Assembly: GCF_000316665.1 (NCBI RefSeq)
Contig: NC_019678.1
Coordinates: 2,852,001 to 2,916,000 of the forward strand
Reading direction: 5' to 3'
Length of the DNA stretch: 64,000 bases
Source: Rivularia sp. PCC 7116
GTDB taxonomy: Bacteria; Cyanobacteriota; Cyanobacteriia; Cyanobacteriales; Nostocaceae
In this document: in pieces, positions 38,083 to 48,085 of the stretch
Numbering within the stretch: the first letter of the stretch is position 1
How the letters are laid out: each line of letters begins with the position of its first letter
Notes under the pieces: generated by a model
What the model saw: the letters and a program-made list of their open reading frames with translations, nothing else
What the model was told of the DNA's origin: nothing
Database searches by the model: none
Position numbers and translations under genes: made by a program

Positions 38083-38715
38083 TACTTCCTGTCTGCTTAC
38101 TACAAATCTAAACCATATGGGAGCATCAAAACTATGAGTCAGCACAGAATAATCACTGAAACTCGAAATGCTTTAAAGCAAGATTTTAACTCTATTAATT
38201 ACCTTATGACTTCCTAGAATTTACTTAGATTGCGAATTTATTACAAATATCAAATATTTTTAAATTTTATCTTCTCAAAGCTTGATATAGGCATAAATAT
38301 TACGTTTTGAAAACTATTTAAACTCCGGCTAAGGAAAATTATACTTGTGAACTTTTCATTAGTAGAATCTCGGGCTATATGAAATGGTTAAAAAAAAATC
38401 AGCAATTTTACTGAGATATATTTTCCGGACTATCGTGTAACAATAGTTTTATTCAGACCGAGTACAACCGAGTTTGTACGGTCGTATTATTCTTATTCAG
38501 AAAAATCTATTCCCTGCCGTACTGATGATATGAACTAATTTAGAAAAGTACAATTTTTATGAGTGTAATTTTTCTTAATTAATAAGGATAATTTTCAAAT
38601 CTTTGTACGGTAATTAGTTGCAGAAAATAAGAATATATAAACTTTTAATAGCTCATTACTGTATTTTCTAAACAGATTAATACAAAGTTCCCTAGACTTT
38701 CGGCATGACGATAAA
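38083..38715. promoter_or_regulatory. Divergent regulatory region of the polysaccharide locus
   Basis: This 630-base region is without a supported gene. The 10-mer TTTGTACGGT occurs twice on the plus strand, at 38473-38482 and 38602-38611. The first is the right half of an imperfect palindrome starting ACCGAGTACAA at 38457. Such spaced, half-palindromic repeats between divergent genes suit an operator, but no regulator can be named. Confidence 0.35.
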
Positions 38716-40026
38716 ATGACAAAATCCGTAAAGCGATTGAAAACGCCTTTTTCAAATAGATATTATGAATTTCAAGATTTAACTCAGGAATTTGTACATA
38801 TTGGGCAGTTAATTAAACTTTCTGTTATTACCCAATTTTTTCCACCAGATTATGCTCCTACAGGACAATTAATTGAGGAGTTAGTGATGCACCTGAATGA
38901 ACAGGGTGTAGATATAGAAGTATTTACAGGGCAACCGGGCTATGCTTTTGAAAACAAGAATGCTCCTGCTGTTGAGACTCGAAGGGGAGTAAAAATTAAA
39001 CGCTCTCGAACTACACAATTTTGGTCTAAAAGAATTCGCGGTAAAGCTATCAATGGAGTTCTGTTTACCTTACGCGCAGCCCTTTATTTGATTTCTGCTG
39101 CTCGTCGTCGCAACATAGTTTTGCTAACTACTGCTCCTCCATTTTTGCCTGTTTTAGGATATTTTGCTCATATCTTGTTTGGACTTAGCTATATTTGTAT
39201 ACTCTACGATCTCTATCCAGACATTGCTGTTGCTCTCGATGTTGTACCAAAACAACATTTACTAACTAGATTGTGGCAGGCTGTCAATAAGCGAGTGTTG
39301 CAAAAAGCTTCTGGAATAATAGTTCTAAGCCCAGCAATGAAGCAACAAGTCGCGGCAAATTATCCACAGATAGCCCATAAAATATCTGTCATTCACAGTT
39401 GGGCAAATACTGAAAAGATTGTACCCCTTGCCAAAGAAGACAATTGGTTTGCACTGAGACACTCGCTTGTAAATAAATTTACAGTCATGTACTCAGGCAA
39501 CATGGGTCGATGTCATGATATACACACTATGTTAGAGGCTGCCAAATATTTACAACATGAACCTATTCAGTTTGTATGTATCGGTGGTGGTGCAAAACGC
39601 GAACAGCTAATTAGAGAGGTAAAAAGATTAGGGTTAAAAAACTTTCTCTTTCTTCCATATCAGAAAAGACAAGACTTACCATTATCATTGACAGCCTGCG
39701 ATTTGTCCCTAGTAAGCGTGGACGCAGGAATGGAAAGTTTAGTGGCTCCGAGTAAACTTTACCCTGCTTTAGCTACAGGAAGACCAATGGCAATCATTTG
39801 TCCCCAACATTCTTATTTGAAGCAATTAATCGCGGATGGAGATTGCGGTCAAACTTTTGAAAATGGAGATAGTCTTGGTTTAGCAGAGTATATTCACAAG
39901 TTAAGTAAGGATAGCGTTTTGGCACATAAAACTGGTAAAGCAGCGCGTAAATACGTAGATTCTTATTTCACTGCGGAGGTAATTTCTAAACAATACTACG
40001 ATGTATTGTTACAAGCGATTTTATAA
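38716..40026 (+). CDS. Glycosyltransferase family 4 (WbuB-like)
   Basis: GT-B fold sugar transferase of 436 residues. The N-terminal acceptor domain starts after a 35-residue leader with LSVITQFFPPDYAPTGQLIEELVMHL, a signature of WbuB/capsular GT4 enzymes. The C-terminal nucleotide-sugar domain contains FTVMYSGNMGRCHDIHTMLEAA and FLPYQKRQDLPLSLTACDLSLV, then VAPSKLYPALATGRPM. It probably adds a sugar to a lipid-linked repeat unit at the cytoplasmic membrane. It is the first plus-strand gene of the polysaccharide locus, opposite the BY-kinase. Donor and linkage cannot be read from sequence. The N-terminus is longer than usual, and the true start could be an internal codon near LIKLSVIT. Confidence 0.9.
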   Translation: MTKSVKRLKTPFSNRYYEFQDLTQEFVHIGQLIKLSVITQFFPPDYAPTGQLIEELVMHLNEQGVDIEVFTGQPGYAFENKNAPAVETRRGVKIKRSRTTQFWSKRIRGKAINGVLFTLRAALYLISAARRRNIVLLTTAPPFLPVLGYFAHILFGLSYICILYDLYPDIAVALDVVPKQHLLTRLWQAVNKRVLQKASGIIVLSPAMKQQVAANYPQIAHKISVIHSWANTEKIVPLAKEDNWFALRHSLVNKFTVMYSGNMGRCHDIHTMLEAAKYLQHEPIQFVCIGGGAKREQLIREVKRLGLKNFLFLPYQKRQDLPLSLTACDLSLVSVDAGMESLVAPSKLYPALATGRPMAIICPQHSYLKQLIADGDCGQTFENGDSLGLAEYIHKLSKDSVLAHKTGKAARKYVDSYFTAEVISKQYYDVLLQAIL

Positions 40027-40196
40027 GTTTATAAATAATTTGTCAGAAGAAAGTGCATCTGCCGCATCTACCAATCGGCAGCTATAAAAATTGATTAAGT
40101 AATTATACAATTTTGTCCAAGCAACATAGTTTGTCGAAAAATATTCAAAAACATATTTCAAGTAAATCTAAAATTTTTCATAGAGGTTAAAGGATT

Positions 40197-40748
40197 GTGA
40201 TTAATAAAGGTGTAACAGTTTGGTTAACAGGTTTGAGTGGTGCGGGTAAAAGTACAATTGCTAGACGTATCGAATCAGAACTAAAGGCTCGAAATCGTCA
40301 AGTTGAAGTTTTAGACGGCGATTTAATTAGAACTTGGTTATCTCAGGGACTGGGTTTTAGTAAAAAAGACCGCGATATAAATGTGCGTCGGGTAGGATTT
40401 GTGGCTAATTTGCTCAGCCGTAACGGTGTTATAGTAATTGCTGCCACTATTAGCCCTTATCAAGATATTAGAGATGAAATCCGAGCTATTAACAAGGATT
40501 TTGTGGAGGTTCATGTTAATGCACCTTTAGAAGTATGCGAAGCCCGAGATGTTAAGGGTTTGTATGCTAGAGCGAGAAGTGGAGAAATTAAAGGTTTTAC
40601 AGGTATTGATGACCCTTATGAGGTTCCCGTCAATCCAGAAGTTGTTTGTGAGAGTGGGAAGGAAACTGTTGAGGAGAGTGCTGATAAAGTGATTCGGGCT
40701 TTGGAGGAGTTGGGTTATCTTGGGGTTCGAGTAGAGTATCAGATTTAA
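40197..40748 (+). CDS. cysC: Adenylylsulfate (APS) kinase
   Basis: Enzyme of 183 residues making PAPS from adenylylsulfate and ATP. Walker A GLSGAGKST lies at residues 12-20. DGDLIRTWLSQGLGFSKKDRDINVRR is the APS-binding region (shown by VLDGD and GFSKKDRD), followed by ATISPYQDIRDEIR and the lid segment LYARARSGEIKGFTGIDDPYE. Length is normal for CysC. It starts with GTG, close behind AAAGGA. Cyanobacteria usually have a housekeeping CysC elsewhere. Here it sits two and three genes before two sulfotransferases, which strongly suggests dedicated PAPS supply for polysaccharide sulfation. Confidence 0.95.
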   Translation: MINKGVTVWLTGLSGAGKSTIARRIESELKARNRQVEVLDGDLIRTWLSQGLGFSKKDRDINVRRVGFVANLLSRNGVIVIAATISPYQDIRDEIRAINKDFVEVHVNAPLEVCEARDVKGLYARARSGEIKGFTGIDDPYEVPVNPEVVCESGKETVEESADKVIRALEELGYLGVRVEYQI

Positions 40749-40949
40749 GTAGTTGCGTGTGGCTTTTGTATAAATGCTACATCAATTGAATTTAAAAATT
40801 AAAAAGTAAAATAATTGGAATTTTCACGTAAGTTTTACAGATTTTATACACAAGTCTCGCAATATAAATAGAAAAATCTAGCTATGTAGCTACCATCTTT
40901 CTTTGTTTCAACTCTAGTTTTTGAATGGCTATTAATTAAGGAGTTTGGT

Positions 40950-42749
40950 TTGTCTTTGAAGATACGGTCGTCCTTTATTGCCTTAACACGCCCGTTTCCA
41001 AAATTGTTATTCGCTATGGTTTTATTCACTACAACAGCATCTTTATTAGAAGGAATAACCCTATCCTTAGCTATTCCTCTAATACAGAGTTTAGTTAACG
41101 GTGGTGTTGCAACTAGAGGGGCAGATGATAGCTCAGTTATACAGATTTTAATCGGATTCTTTAATCAGTTTCCCCCAGAGGATCAATTAGTAGCAATTGT
41201 TGTTTCCCTATTGGTGCTAGTGGTAGCTAAAGGAGTATTTAGATTTCTGGCAGACTTTAGCCTACGCACATTGATGATAAAGGTAGGGCGCAACTTAAGG
41301 TCTATCTGTATTGATCGGTTTCTTAATTTAGGTTTGACTTATTACAGCAAAGTTAAAGGAGGAGACTTGCTTAGCTATGTGAATGAACAAGCTCAGCGTT
41401 GCGAACAGCTAACACTACATGTTGGTTCTCTTTTTAGCGAAAGTCTAATCGTTTTCTCATTTCTAGTACTACTATGTAGTATTTCTTGGAAACTGACCTT
41501 AATTGCAACATTCATGCTATTTATTATTGCAGTTAGTTTAAAATCTATTGTTGCAAATGTAAAAACTGAAGGAAAAACTGTATCTAATTCGATTGAAGAA
41601 TTTTCAAGCAGTGTTTTTGAACTGATTAGTGGTATTCGCGTAATCAAAGCTTATACAGCAGAAAGATTCGAGTCAGAAAAAATAGAGAAAATCTTGCAAC
41701 GACGATTTAAAGCAGAGCAAAGAGCTTATGCTGGACATGCGGCAGTACATCCTATTTCAGATTCCTGTGGGATGGTGGTTCTGATTTCTCTGATTTTTTT
41801 GGGGACTCGAGTGCTTTCCGATGGAATGGTTTTGCCTCTGCTACTCACTTTTTTGTTAGTGCTATTAAGAACTTTTCCCCGCATTAATCGCTTAAACATG
41901 TTAAGAACTTCCTTGGCCACTTTTGGGGAAAGTTTCCAAACCATTCAAAACTTTCTGGTACAAACTAGACAACCTAGCCTCATCGACGGCAACCGCATAT
42001 TTGAAGGACTACGCGGTCAAATTTGTTTTGAATCGGTGATATTTTCCTACGTTCAAAGTAACCAACCTGTTTTGAACCAAGTTGATTTGAGAATCCCCAA
42101 GGGAAAGGTTGTCGCATTAGTAGGAGAGTCTGGTTCTGGTAAGTCCACCTTAGCAGATTTGTTACTTAGGTTTTATGACCCCCAAGAAGGTTGTGTTACT
42201 GTTGACGGCTTAGATGTGCGTGAGTTTAAGTTAGAATCGCTGCGACAGCGAATAGCAATTGTAAATCAAGAAACCTTTCTATTTAACGAATCTGTTATCG
42301 AAAATATCCGGTATGGGAATCCAAATGCTAGTGATGCTGAAGTAATTGAAGCAGCGCGTCAGGCATATGCAGAAGATTTCATCAAAAAATTACCCCAAGG
42401 CTTTGAAACTAATTTAGGTGACAGGGGTGTACGTTTATCAGGAGGACAGAGGCAACGCTTAGCAATTGCTAGAGCCATTGTACGAAATCCTGAAATTTTA
42501 ATCTTGGACGAAGCTACTAGCGCTCTAGATAGTACCTCTGAAAAGTTAGTTCAGCAAGCGTTAGATAAAGTAAGTCAAAATCGGACAGTTATAGTCATTG
42601 CTCATCGACTTTCAACTATTCATCAAGCGGATCGAATTGTTGTTATGAAGCAGGGAGAAGTAATCGAACAGGGAACTCATGAAGAATTGATGTCTCTAGC
42701 GGGTTACTACCGACAATTAAACCAAGATCAGATGATGCTGGCTCAATAA
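40950..42749 (+). CDS. ABC exporter half-molecule in the polysaccharide locus
   Basis: Type IV ABC exporter of 599 residues (membrane domain about 10-330, ATPase about 350-590). Walker A GESGSGKST is at 392-400, signature LSGGQ at 496-500, Walker B ILILDEATSALD and H-loop IAHRLST; all catalytic motifs are intact. The start is TTG, supported by a strong AAGGAG seven bases before it and by the lack of an ATG until inside the first helix. Its position among glycan genes and MsbA/PglK-like layout suggest transport of a lipid-linked glycan or another polymer precursor. No Wzx-type flippase is seen in the window. Confidence 0.9.
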   Translation: MSLKIRSSFIALTRPFPKLLFAMVLFTTTASLLEGITLSLAIPLIQSLVNGGVATRGADDSSVIQILIGFFNQFPPEDQLVAIVVSLLVLVVAKGVFRFLADFSLRTLMIKVGRNLRSICIDRFLNLGLTYYSKVKGGDLLSYVNEQAQRCEQLTLHVGSLFSESLIVFSFLVLLCSISWKLTLIATFMLFIIAVSLKSIVANVKTEGKTVSNSIEEFSSSVFELISGIRVIKAYTAERFESEKIEKILQRRFKAEQRAYAGHAAVHPISDSCGMVVLISLIFLGTRVLSDGMVLPLLLTFLLVLLRTFPRINRLNMLRTSLATFGESFQTIQNFLVQTRQPSLIDGNRIFEGLRGQICFESVIFSYVQSNQPVLNQVDLRIPKGKVVALVGESGSGKSTLADLLLRFYDPQEGCVTVDGLDVREFKLESLRQRIAIVNQETFLFNESVIENIRYGNPNASDAEVIEAARQAYAEDFIKKLPQGFETNLGDRGVRLSGGQRQRLAIARAIVRNPEILILDEATSALDSTSEKLVQQALDKVSQNRTVIVIAHRLSTIHQADRIVVMKQGEVIEQGTHEELMSLAGYYRQLNQDQMMLAQ

Positions 42750-42849
42750 CACAAGGTTTTTATTGGGATGTATAGCATATTCATATTTGTCATTAAATTG
42801 TGATACAGAATTATTACACCTTTTTTAGAAAAAAGTATACAAACTAAAT

Positions 42850-43689
42850 ATGAAACATTCACTTCCTCACTTTTTAATAATTGGTGCAATGAAATCTGGA
42901 ACTACATCACTCTACGATGACTTGAAAACAAGTCCTCTCTTTCATTTACCAGATACAAAAGAACCTGCCGTATTAGTAAAAACCAAAACAATAAAAGATG
43001 CAGTTAGACAATATGAATTACATTTTGAAAACTCAAATGATACTCGCATCAGAGGAGATGGTTCTACCTATTATATGATGCAACCACTATTTCCAGACGT
43101 ATCAAAATTTGCAAAAACTGTGTGTGGTTCCGATCTGAAACTGGTTGCTATACTTAGGAATCCCATCGATAGGATTATCAGCCATGTATGTCATGATTAT
43201 GCAGCAGGTAGACTAAAGCACAGAGATGTTGACCGTGCAATAGCTGATGACTTTCGATATGTAGCTTTTAGCAACTATACTCTGCAACTGAAACCTTGGA
43301 TTGAGTCGTTTGGAATCGATAGCCTCTACTGTATTTCTTTTGAAGACTACATTAAAAATCGTCTTGCTGTCTCTAGGAAGATTGCATCTTTTATTGAGGT
43401 GGAACCATCCACTATTACTCCTAGACGAAAAATCAGCAATCGGAATTCCGATATACGGCTTCCTCTTATTCCAGGAAAAACTTTAGAAATTTATCGTTCA
43501 TATTTAAAAAAAATAACGCCGCCATTCGTTCAAAAAGCTGGCTTCAATTTATTCACACAAAAACGTAAAGTATTACCAGAAGTAAAATTTTCTCAGAAGC
43601 TCAAGGATGAGTTACACAAGCATTTTTCTGAGATGGAAGATAACTTATGTTCCTTAACAGGGAAAAAAATAAATCTTAACCTAGAATAA
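42850..43689 (+). CDS. PAPS-dependent sulfotransferase 1
   Basis: Sulfotransferase of 279 residues. The 5'-phosphosulfate loop GAMKSGTTSLYD (residues 12-23) and the 3'-phosphate-binding segment ILRNPIDRIISH (101-112) are clear and resemble heparan-sulfate sulfotransferase-type enzymes. It should move sulfate from PAPS to a hydroxyl or amino group of a sugar. Only one base separates its stop from the start of the next sulfotransferase, so both are in one operon downstream of APS kinase and the exporter. The acceptor sugar is unknown. Confidence 0.92.
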   Translation: MKHSLPHFLIIGAMKSGTTSLYDDLKTSPLFHLPDTKEPAVLVKTKTIKDAVRQYELHFENSNDTRIRGDGSTYYMMQPLFPDVSKFAKTVCGSDLKLVAILRNPIDRIISHVCHDYAAGRLKHRDVDRAIADDFRYVAFSNYTLQLKPWIESFGIDSLYCISFEDYIKNRLAVSRKIASFIEVEPSTITPRRKISNRNSDIRLPLIPGKTLEIYRSYLKKITPPFVQKAGFNLFTQKRKVLPEVKFSQKLKDELHKHFSEMEDNLCSLTGKKINLNLE

Positions 43690-43690
43690 A

Positions 43691-44491
43691 ATGTTTAATT
43701 TGTCATCACTTGCTCATTATTCAATTGGTTTATCTGCAAATATAAATCATATAGTTGCAGCTAACTTTTCGTCTATATGCCCTTTTATTATGGTCTCAGA
43801 GTTCCCTCGTTCTGGAGGAAATTGGATACGGGATATGCTTGGAGACTGTCTTCAAATGCCAGTTCCTCGGTTTTCTAAGTTCCCAATAACTTTTTCTGCT
43901 CTTGCACATAGCCATTTTCCTACACCGATCGTGAAAACAACTGCGGTTTATATTTTACGTGATGGTCGTGACGTATTTGTGTCACATTATTGGAAAAGTG
44001 TGAATGGTGTAATTTCTGACAACTCAGTTATAAGGAGAAGTATTCTTTCCAAGCATCCCTGCCTAAAAAGCATAATTCATAAAAGTGATGTTAACCATAC
44101 AGAAGTGATGTCTGCTTTTTATGACGAGTGGAGAATTCGTCCAATGGGGTCAAAATTAAATTGGGGAGATCATATAAATCGATGGCTAAATTGTGATGCA
44201 CCTTCACTAGTAATAATGAAGTATGAAAATATGCATCTTAATCCTCATAAAACCTTGTTTGATTCAATTAAGAAACTTACCGGAAAAGACATTGACACAG
44301 ATACAATAGAATTTGCAATCAAAAGAAATTCATTTAAATCAAAAACTGGAAGGTTAAACGGGGTAGTTGACAATAAATCCAATCGTCGTACAGGTATTGT
44401 AGGAGACTGGAAAAACGTTTTTACAGAAGAGCTATTAAAAAAATTTCATAGTGATTTTAGCGAAGCTTTAGCATTAGGAGGTTACAACTAG
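43691..44491 (+). CDS. PAPS-dependent sulfotransferase 2
   Basis: A second, only distantly similar sulfotransferase of 266 residues. The phosphosulfate loop is SEFPRSGGNWIRD (about 36-48), the 3'-phosphate site is YILRDGRDVFVSHYW (about 87-101), and a late RTGIVGDWKNVF (about 232-243) matches the RxGxxGDW signature of the Sulfotransfer_1 family. The divergence from its neighbour suggests a different acceptor position. Its stop overlaps the polymerase start region (TAG then GTG with no gap), consistent with coupled translation. Confidence 0.9.
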   Translation: MFNLSSLAHYSIGLSANINHIVAANFSSICPFIMVSEFPRSGGNWIRDMLGDCLQMPVPRFSKFPITFSALAHSHFPTPIVKTTAVYILRDGRDVFVSHYWKSVNGVISDNSVIRRSILSKHPCLKSIIHKSDVNHTEVMSAFYDEWRIRPMGSKLNWGDHINRWLNCDAPSLVIMKYENMHLNPHKTLFDSIKKLTGKDIDTDTIEFAIKRNSFKSKTGRLNGVVDNKSNRRTGIVGDWKNVFTEELLKKFHSDFSEALALGGYN

Positions 44492-45874
44492 GTGCAGTTC
44501 GTCGATTTGTTATTTTTGTTTATAATTCCAGCTCTTCCTTTAATTACAGGAATTTCCAATTCCTTGGCTCCACTTGGAGGACCTCTAGTAATTATCAGCT
44601 TGCAATTATTCTTAGGGGCTACTTTAAAATCTTTATACTTAATATTCAATAAACACTTGTTCTTGACAACACCGTGGTTGAATCGATCTGTCTCAGCTTA
44701 CGAAACAGCTATCGTGTTCATGTTTTTATTTTCTTTTTTGATTTGTTTTGGTTATTTATTTGCCTCTTATGTTGAAAGAAAGAAAAGACTGAAACTAAAA
44801 TTTATTACATCTAATTTTAATTTTACTAGTGAAAATAAATCATTTATACTTCTTATTATTGGGATAGTTAGCTTCTTTATTGTGGCTTCCATCTTTATTT
44901 GGAAAAGAGGTTTATTAGGTAGATCTTTATTAGATATAATTATTGGTGCTAATATCTCTAAAGTTGATAAGATAGAAGGTGTTAAAAACTTTGGAAATAC
45001 AAATGCATTCATTACAATTTTTTTTGTTTTACCTAGAACCTGCTTTTTCTTATTTTACGCAAATGTAATAAAGAATTCCAAAATATTCATTTATAAACTT
45101 GGTTTTTCTGTTACATTAATCTTGACTTTTATGGAAATTATCCTAAGAGGAAAACGGGATGCTTTTGCCCATGTGTTTTTGTCTTTACTAATTATGGCCG
45201 GTTTTATCAGAAAAAAAATTATGTTGAAAGAGATTAGGACATATTCTTTATTTATTGCGGTTTCAATATTTCTATTTTCTTTGATTACCTATCTTAGAGG
45301 AAGTGGTACAACCTCAATTGAGCTAAGTAACCTGAACTACAACAAGCAATTTTTAGAACCTGTTCTAGCATCAACATATTTTACTGATGTAAATATTTTG
45401 GCTTCGATAATTGAGAGGATGGAAAATTTACAATTCATGTATGGTGATTCATACTTGATGTTCTTTACTGGTCTGATTCCAAGAGCTTTTTGGCCAGATA
45501 AGCCAGCTATTTCACTTGGACTATTTGTAAAAAGTCAGATTCTTCTACGTCCTGGAACTTTAGGTGGAGTACCTCCAACTATGCCTGGAGAAGCCTTTAT
45601 TAATTTTGGTTGGTATGGATTAGGTATCGCATTGCTATATGGTTATCTATTACGAAAATTAGAAGCTTTTTTACTAAGAGGCAAGCTTGCTGCAAGAGGG
45701 ATTGGTATATATATTTATTCAATTTGGATTGTGCCGCTCACTTGGAGCTTAATGCAAAGTAGTTTTGCTATTACTATGAATGGAGTTGTCGTATCGCTTG
45801 GCATAGCGTTACCTTTATTATATTTTGCGTCTTATAAATCAAAAGCATATCAAAGAGTAAAAATTTTACGATAG
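44492..45874 (+). CDS. Wzy-like polysaccharide polymerase
   Basis: Integral membrane protein of 460 residues with about ten to twelve hydrophobic helices and a periplasmic loop before GDSYLMFFTGLIPRAFWPDKP and PGEAFINFGWYGLGIALLYGYL. That segment is characteristic of O-antigen/oligosaccharide repeat-unit polymerases. It should join undecaprenyl-linked repeat units in the periplasm. Start GTG, with AGGAGG ten bases upstream inside the preceding gene. It is strongly AT-rich, as is usual for Wzy genes. Together with the BY-kinase it indicates a Wzy-dependent pathway. Confidence 0.88.
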   Translation: MQFVDLLFLFIIPALPLITGISNSLAPLGGPLVIISLQLFLGATLKSLYLIFNKHLFLTTPWLNRSVSAYETAIVFMFLFSFLICFGYLFASYVERKKRLKLKFITSNFNFTSENKSFILLIIGIVSFFIVASIFIWKRGLLGRSLLDIIIGANISKVDKIEGVKNFGNTNAFITIFFVLPRTCFFLFYANVIKNSKIFIYKLGFSVTLILTFMEIILRGKRDAFAHVFLSLLIMAGFIRKKIMLKEIRTYSLFIAVSIFLFSLITYLRGSGTTSIELSNLNYNKQFLEPVLASTYFTDVNILASIIERMENLQFMYGDSYLMFFTGLIPRAFWPDKPAISLGLFVKSQILLRPGTLGGVPPTMPGEAFINFGWYGLGIALLYGYLLRKLEAFLLRGKLAARGIGIYIYSIWIVPLTWSLMQSSFAITMNGVVVSLGIALPLLYFASYKSKAYQRVKILR

Positions 45875-46009
45875 ATATATTAGCGTTAATGAATCCAGGT
45901 ATGAATTTACATTTTTAGCATGGTTTAACAACATTATTACATTCAACCGAAAAGCGCTATATTTCGAGTCTTTCTACTTCAACTGGTTTAAATTGCTCAA
46001 TATTGTTGT

Positions 46010-46600
46010 ATGTTAATTAAGCCATTAAAGCTCATAGCTCATCTATTGTATTATATATTGCTGATAAGTCGCGTGTTTTCACGTGAAATACTAACTTTAA
46101 TAGCAACAACTTATTATCGATTAACATGTGCAAAGTTTGGGTCTAATTCTATAGTTCGTTGGGGAACTTGGATAAGTTACCCAAGTAATGTTTTTATTGG
46201 GGATAATGTTTTTATTGCTAACAATGTTTTAATTGGAAGTGAGCTAAAAGATAGCTTATTACATATTTCTTCCTCCGTTCAAATCAATGATGGTGTGGTC
46301 ATTGATTACACTGGCGGCATAACTATAGCAGAGAATACACTTATCGCCCAACAGTCAATAATCTACTCACATTCTCATGGATTAAATCCTCACTCAAAAC
46401 CAAAACCGATGCCAAAAAATATTGGTTCAAACTGCTGGCTAGGTGCTAGATGTTTAATACTAGAAAGCTGTTCTCAGATTTCTTCTGGATCTATTATTGG
46501 AGCTGGTTCTACTGTGACTAAAGATATTGATAAAAAGGGTATTTATGCAGGTGTTCCTGCGCGTTTCATACGTATGTTGCCTGATGTAGAAAAAGAATAA
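46010..46600 (+). CDS. Left-handed beta-helix acyltransferase (LacA/CysE-like)
   Basis: Hexapeptide-repeat protein of 196 residues. An N-terminal hydrophobic or helical segment precedes isoleucine-patch repeats (VFIGDNVFIANNVLIG, VVIDYTGG, TLIAQQSIIYSHSHG, IGSNCWLGARCLIL, SIIGAGSTVTKDI) and ends with the typical AGVPARFI. SHSHG supplies the catalytic-type histidines. It probably acetylates a sugar of the repeat unit. No ribosome site is evident before the ATG. It stands 135 bases after the polymerase. Confidence 0.88.
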   Translation: MLIKPLKLIAHLLYYILLISRVFSREILTLIATTYYRLTCAKFGSNSIVRWGTWISYPSNVFIGDNVFIANNVLIGSELKDSLLHISSSVQINDGVVIDYTGGITIAENTLIAQQSIIYSHSHGLNPHSKPKPMPKNIGSNCWLGARCLILESCSQISSGSIIGAGSTVTKDIDKKGIYAGVPARFIRMLPDVEKE

Positions 46601-46820
46601 GTAGGTGGGTGGAAAAATTTATAACTATGTCATAGCCAGTGGAACGGAGTGAAAGGAAGCAACCACAAGCACTTTTAAAATTTTACATTCCGTTACATAA
46701 TTCAGTTTTTTTAGCCTACCTACTTAGTTGCTGCAATATATCCAATCCATTTATGATTTTAAGGACTAAGTGTCAACCTGAAGTAAGTATATTAAATCTT
46801 ATATATATTTTTATGAGCCT

Positions 46821-48014
46821 ATGAAAGTTTTGCACGTTATTCCTTCTATTGCTTCAATACACGGCGGTCCAAGTAAAGCTGTTATAGAAATGGTAAAAGC
46901 ACAGCAGGATAGAGGTATTGAGTCTGAAATTGCTACCACTAATGATAGTGGTCAAGATTTACTCGATGTACCATTAGTAAAACGCACAATCTATAATCAA
47001 GTTCCAATTTGGTTTTTTCCTCGCTTTTCTACCACAATTGCACCAGTTAGAGGATTTGTCTTTTCAGGAACTTTTACTAACTGGTTATGGCAACATATCC
47101 AAGATTATGAACTTCTACACATCCACGCTGTTTTCTTGTACACCTCTACCGCAGCAATGGCAATCGCTCGCCTTAAAAAAGTTCCTTACATTCTTCGACC
47201 TTTGGGACAGTTGTGTGAATGGTCACTGCAACAAAGCGCTCGTAAAAAAAAGATTTATCTCAATTTGATAGAACGTGCTAACCTTAAAAATTCCCAAGCA
47301 CTTCACCTAACTTCTTTGCAAGAGCAGCAAGAAGTGTCCTGTCTAAATCTAAACGTTCCAACCTTCGTTTTACCCCACGGACTTTCTGTTCCTCCTATCA
47401 TCTCCAATGCTCGTCAACGATTACGAGAACACCTTGAATTACCAGCAGATGAACCCATAATTTTATTTTTATCTCGTCTGCATCAAAAAAAAGGGCTAGA
47501 TTATCTTATCTCAGCTTTAAGTAAACTTGCTCATCACCGATTTACTTTCGTTTTAGCAGGTAGTGGTTCTCCTGAATATGAAGCAGAAATAGAATCACTA
47601 CTCGAAACCAATAACATTCGTAATCGCACTCATATTGCAGGATTTATTCAAGGAGAAAGCAAAGATTTATTCATTCAAGGTTCAGACTTATTTGTTCTTA
47701 CTTCCCATTCTGAAAACTTTGGTGTAGCCGTTTTAGAGGCATTAGCCGCAGGTTTACCCGTTGTTTTAACACCCAGTGTTGCTTTAGCTTCAGTTGTTCA
47801 AGAACACAAATTAGGTTATGTAACAGAACTTAATGTATCTGCAATTGCATCCGCTCTTGAGAACTATTTAACTAATCCTCAACAAGTAGAAGAAATGAGA
47901 ACCCGCGCTCGTCAACTCATCTTTAAACAATATACGTGGGAAAGGATTGCTACTAACTTGATTGAGATTTATAAAGCCATTCTTCATCAACGACCTTTCT
48001 CGCAATATATTTGA
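46821..48014 (+). CDS. Glycosyltransferase family 4 (group 1)
   Basis: GT-B transferase of 397 residues. MKVLHVIPSIASIHGGPSKAVIEMVKAQQDRG is the N-terminal acceptor-domain opening (shown by IHGGPSKAV). The donor domain has ILFLSRLHQKKGLDYLISAL and the retaining-GT4 E-x7-E region SENFGVAVLEALAAGLPVVLTP (SENFGVAVLEAL here). It probably adds a sugar to the repeat unit. It follows a 220-base spacer after the acyltransferase and precedes the dioxygenase. Donor unknown. Confidence 0.93.
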   Translation: MKVLHVIPSIASIHGGPSKAVIEMVKAQQDRGIESEIATTNDSGQDLLDVPLVKRTIYNQVPIWFFPRFSTTIAPVRGFVFSGTFTNWLWQHIQDYELLHIHAVFLYTSTAAMAIARLKKVPYILRPLGQLCEWSLQQSARKKKIYLNLIERANLKNSQALHLTSLQEQQEVSCLNLNVPTFVLPHGLSVPPIISNARQRLREHLELPADEPIILFLSRLHQKKGLDYLISALSKLAHHRFTFVLAGSGSPEYEAEIESLLETNNIRNRTHIAGFIQGESKDLFIQGSDLFVLTSHSENFGVAVLEALAAGLPVVLTPSVALASVVQEHKLGYVTELNVSAIASALENYLTNPQQVEEMRTRARQLIFKQYTWERIATNLIEIYKAILHQRPFSQYI

Positions 48015-48085
48015 GGATTTAGTTTTTCTCATTGAACATACAAAAGTCTAAAAGTTCAATTATTAATTAATAGAAGCTTCCAAAC

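Noticed and set aside
46639-46824. 61-codon frame between acyltransferase and glycosyltransferase
   Set aside because: It overlaps the start of a well-supported gene, has no ribosome site and has spacer-like composition.
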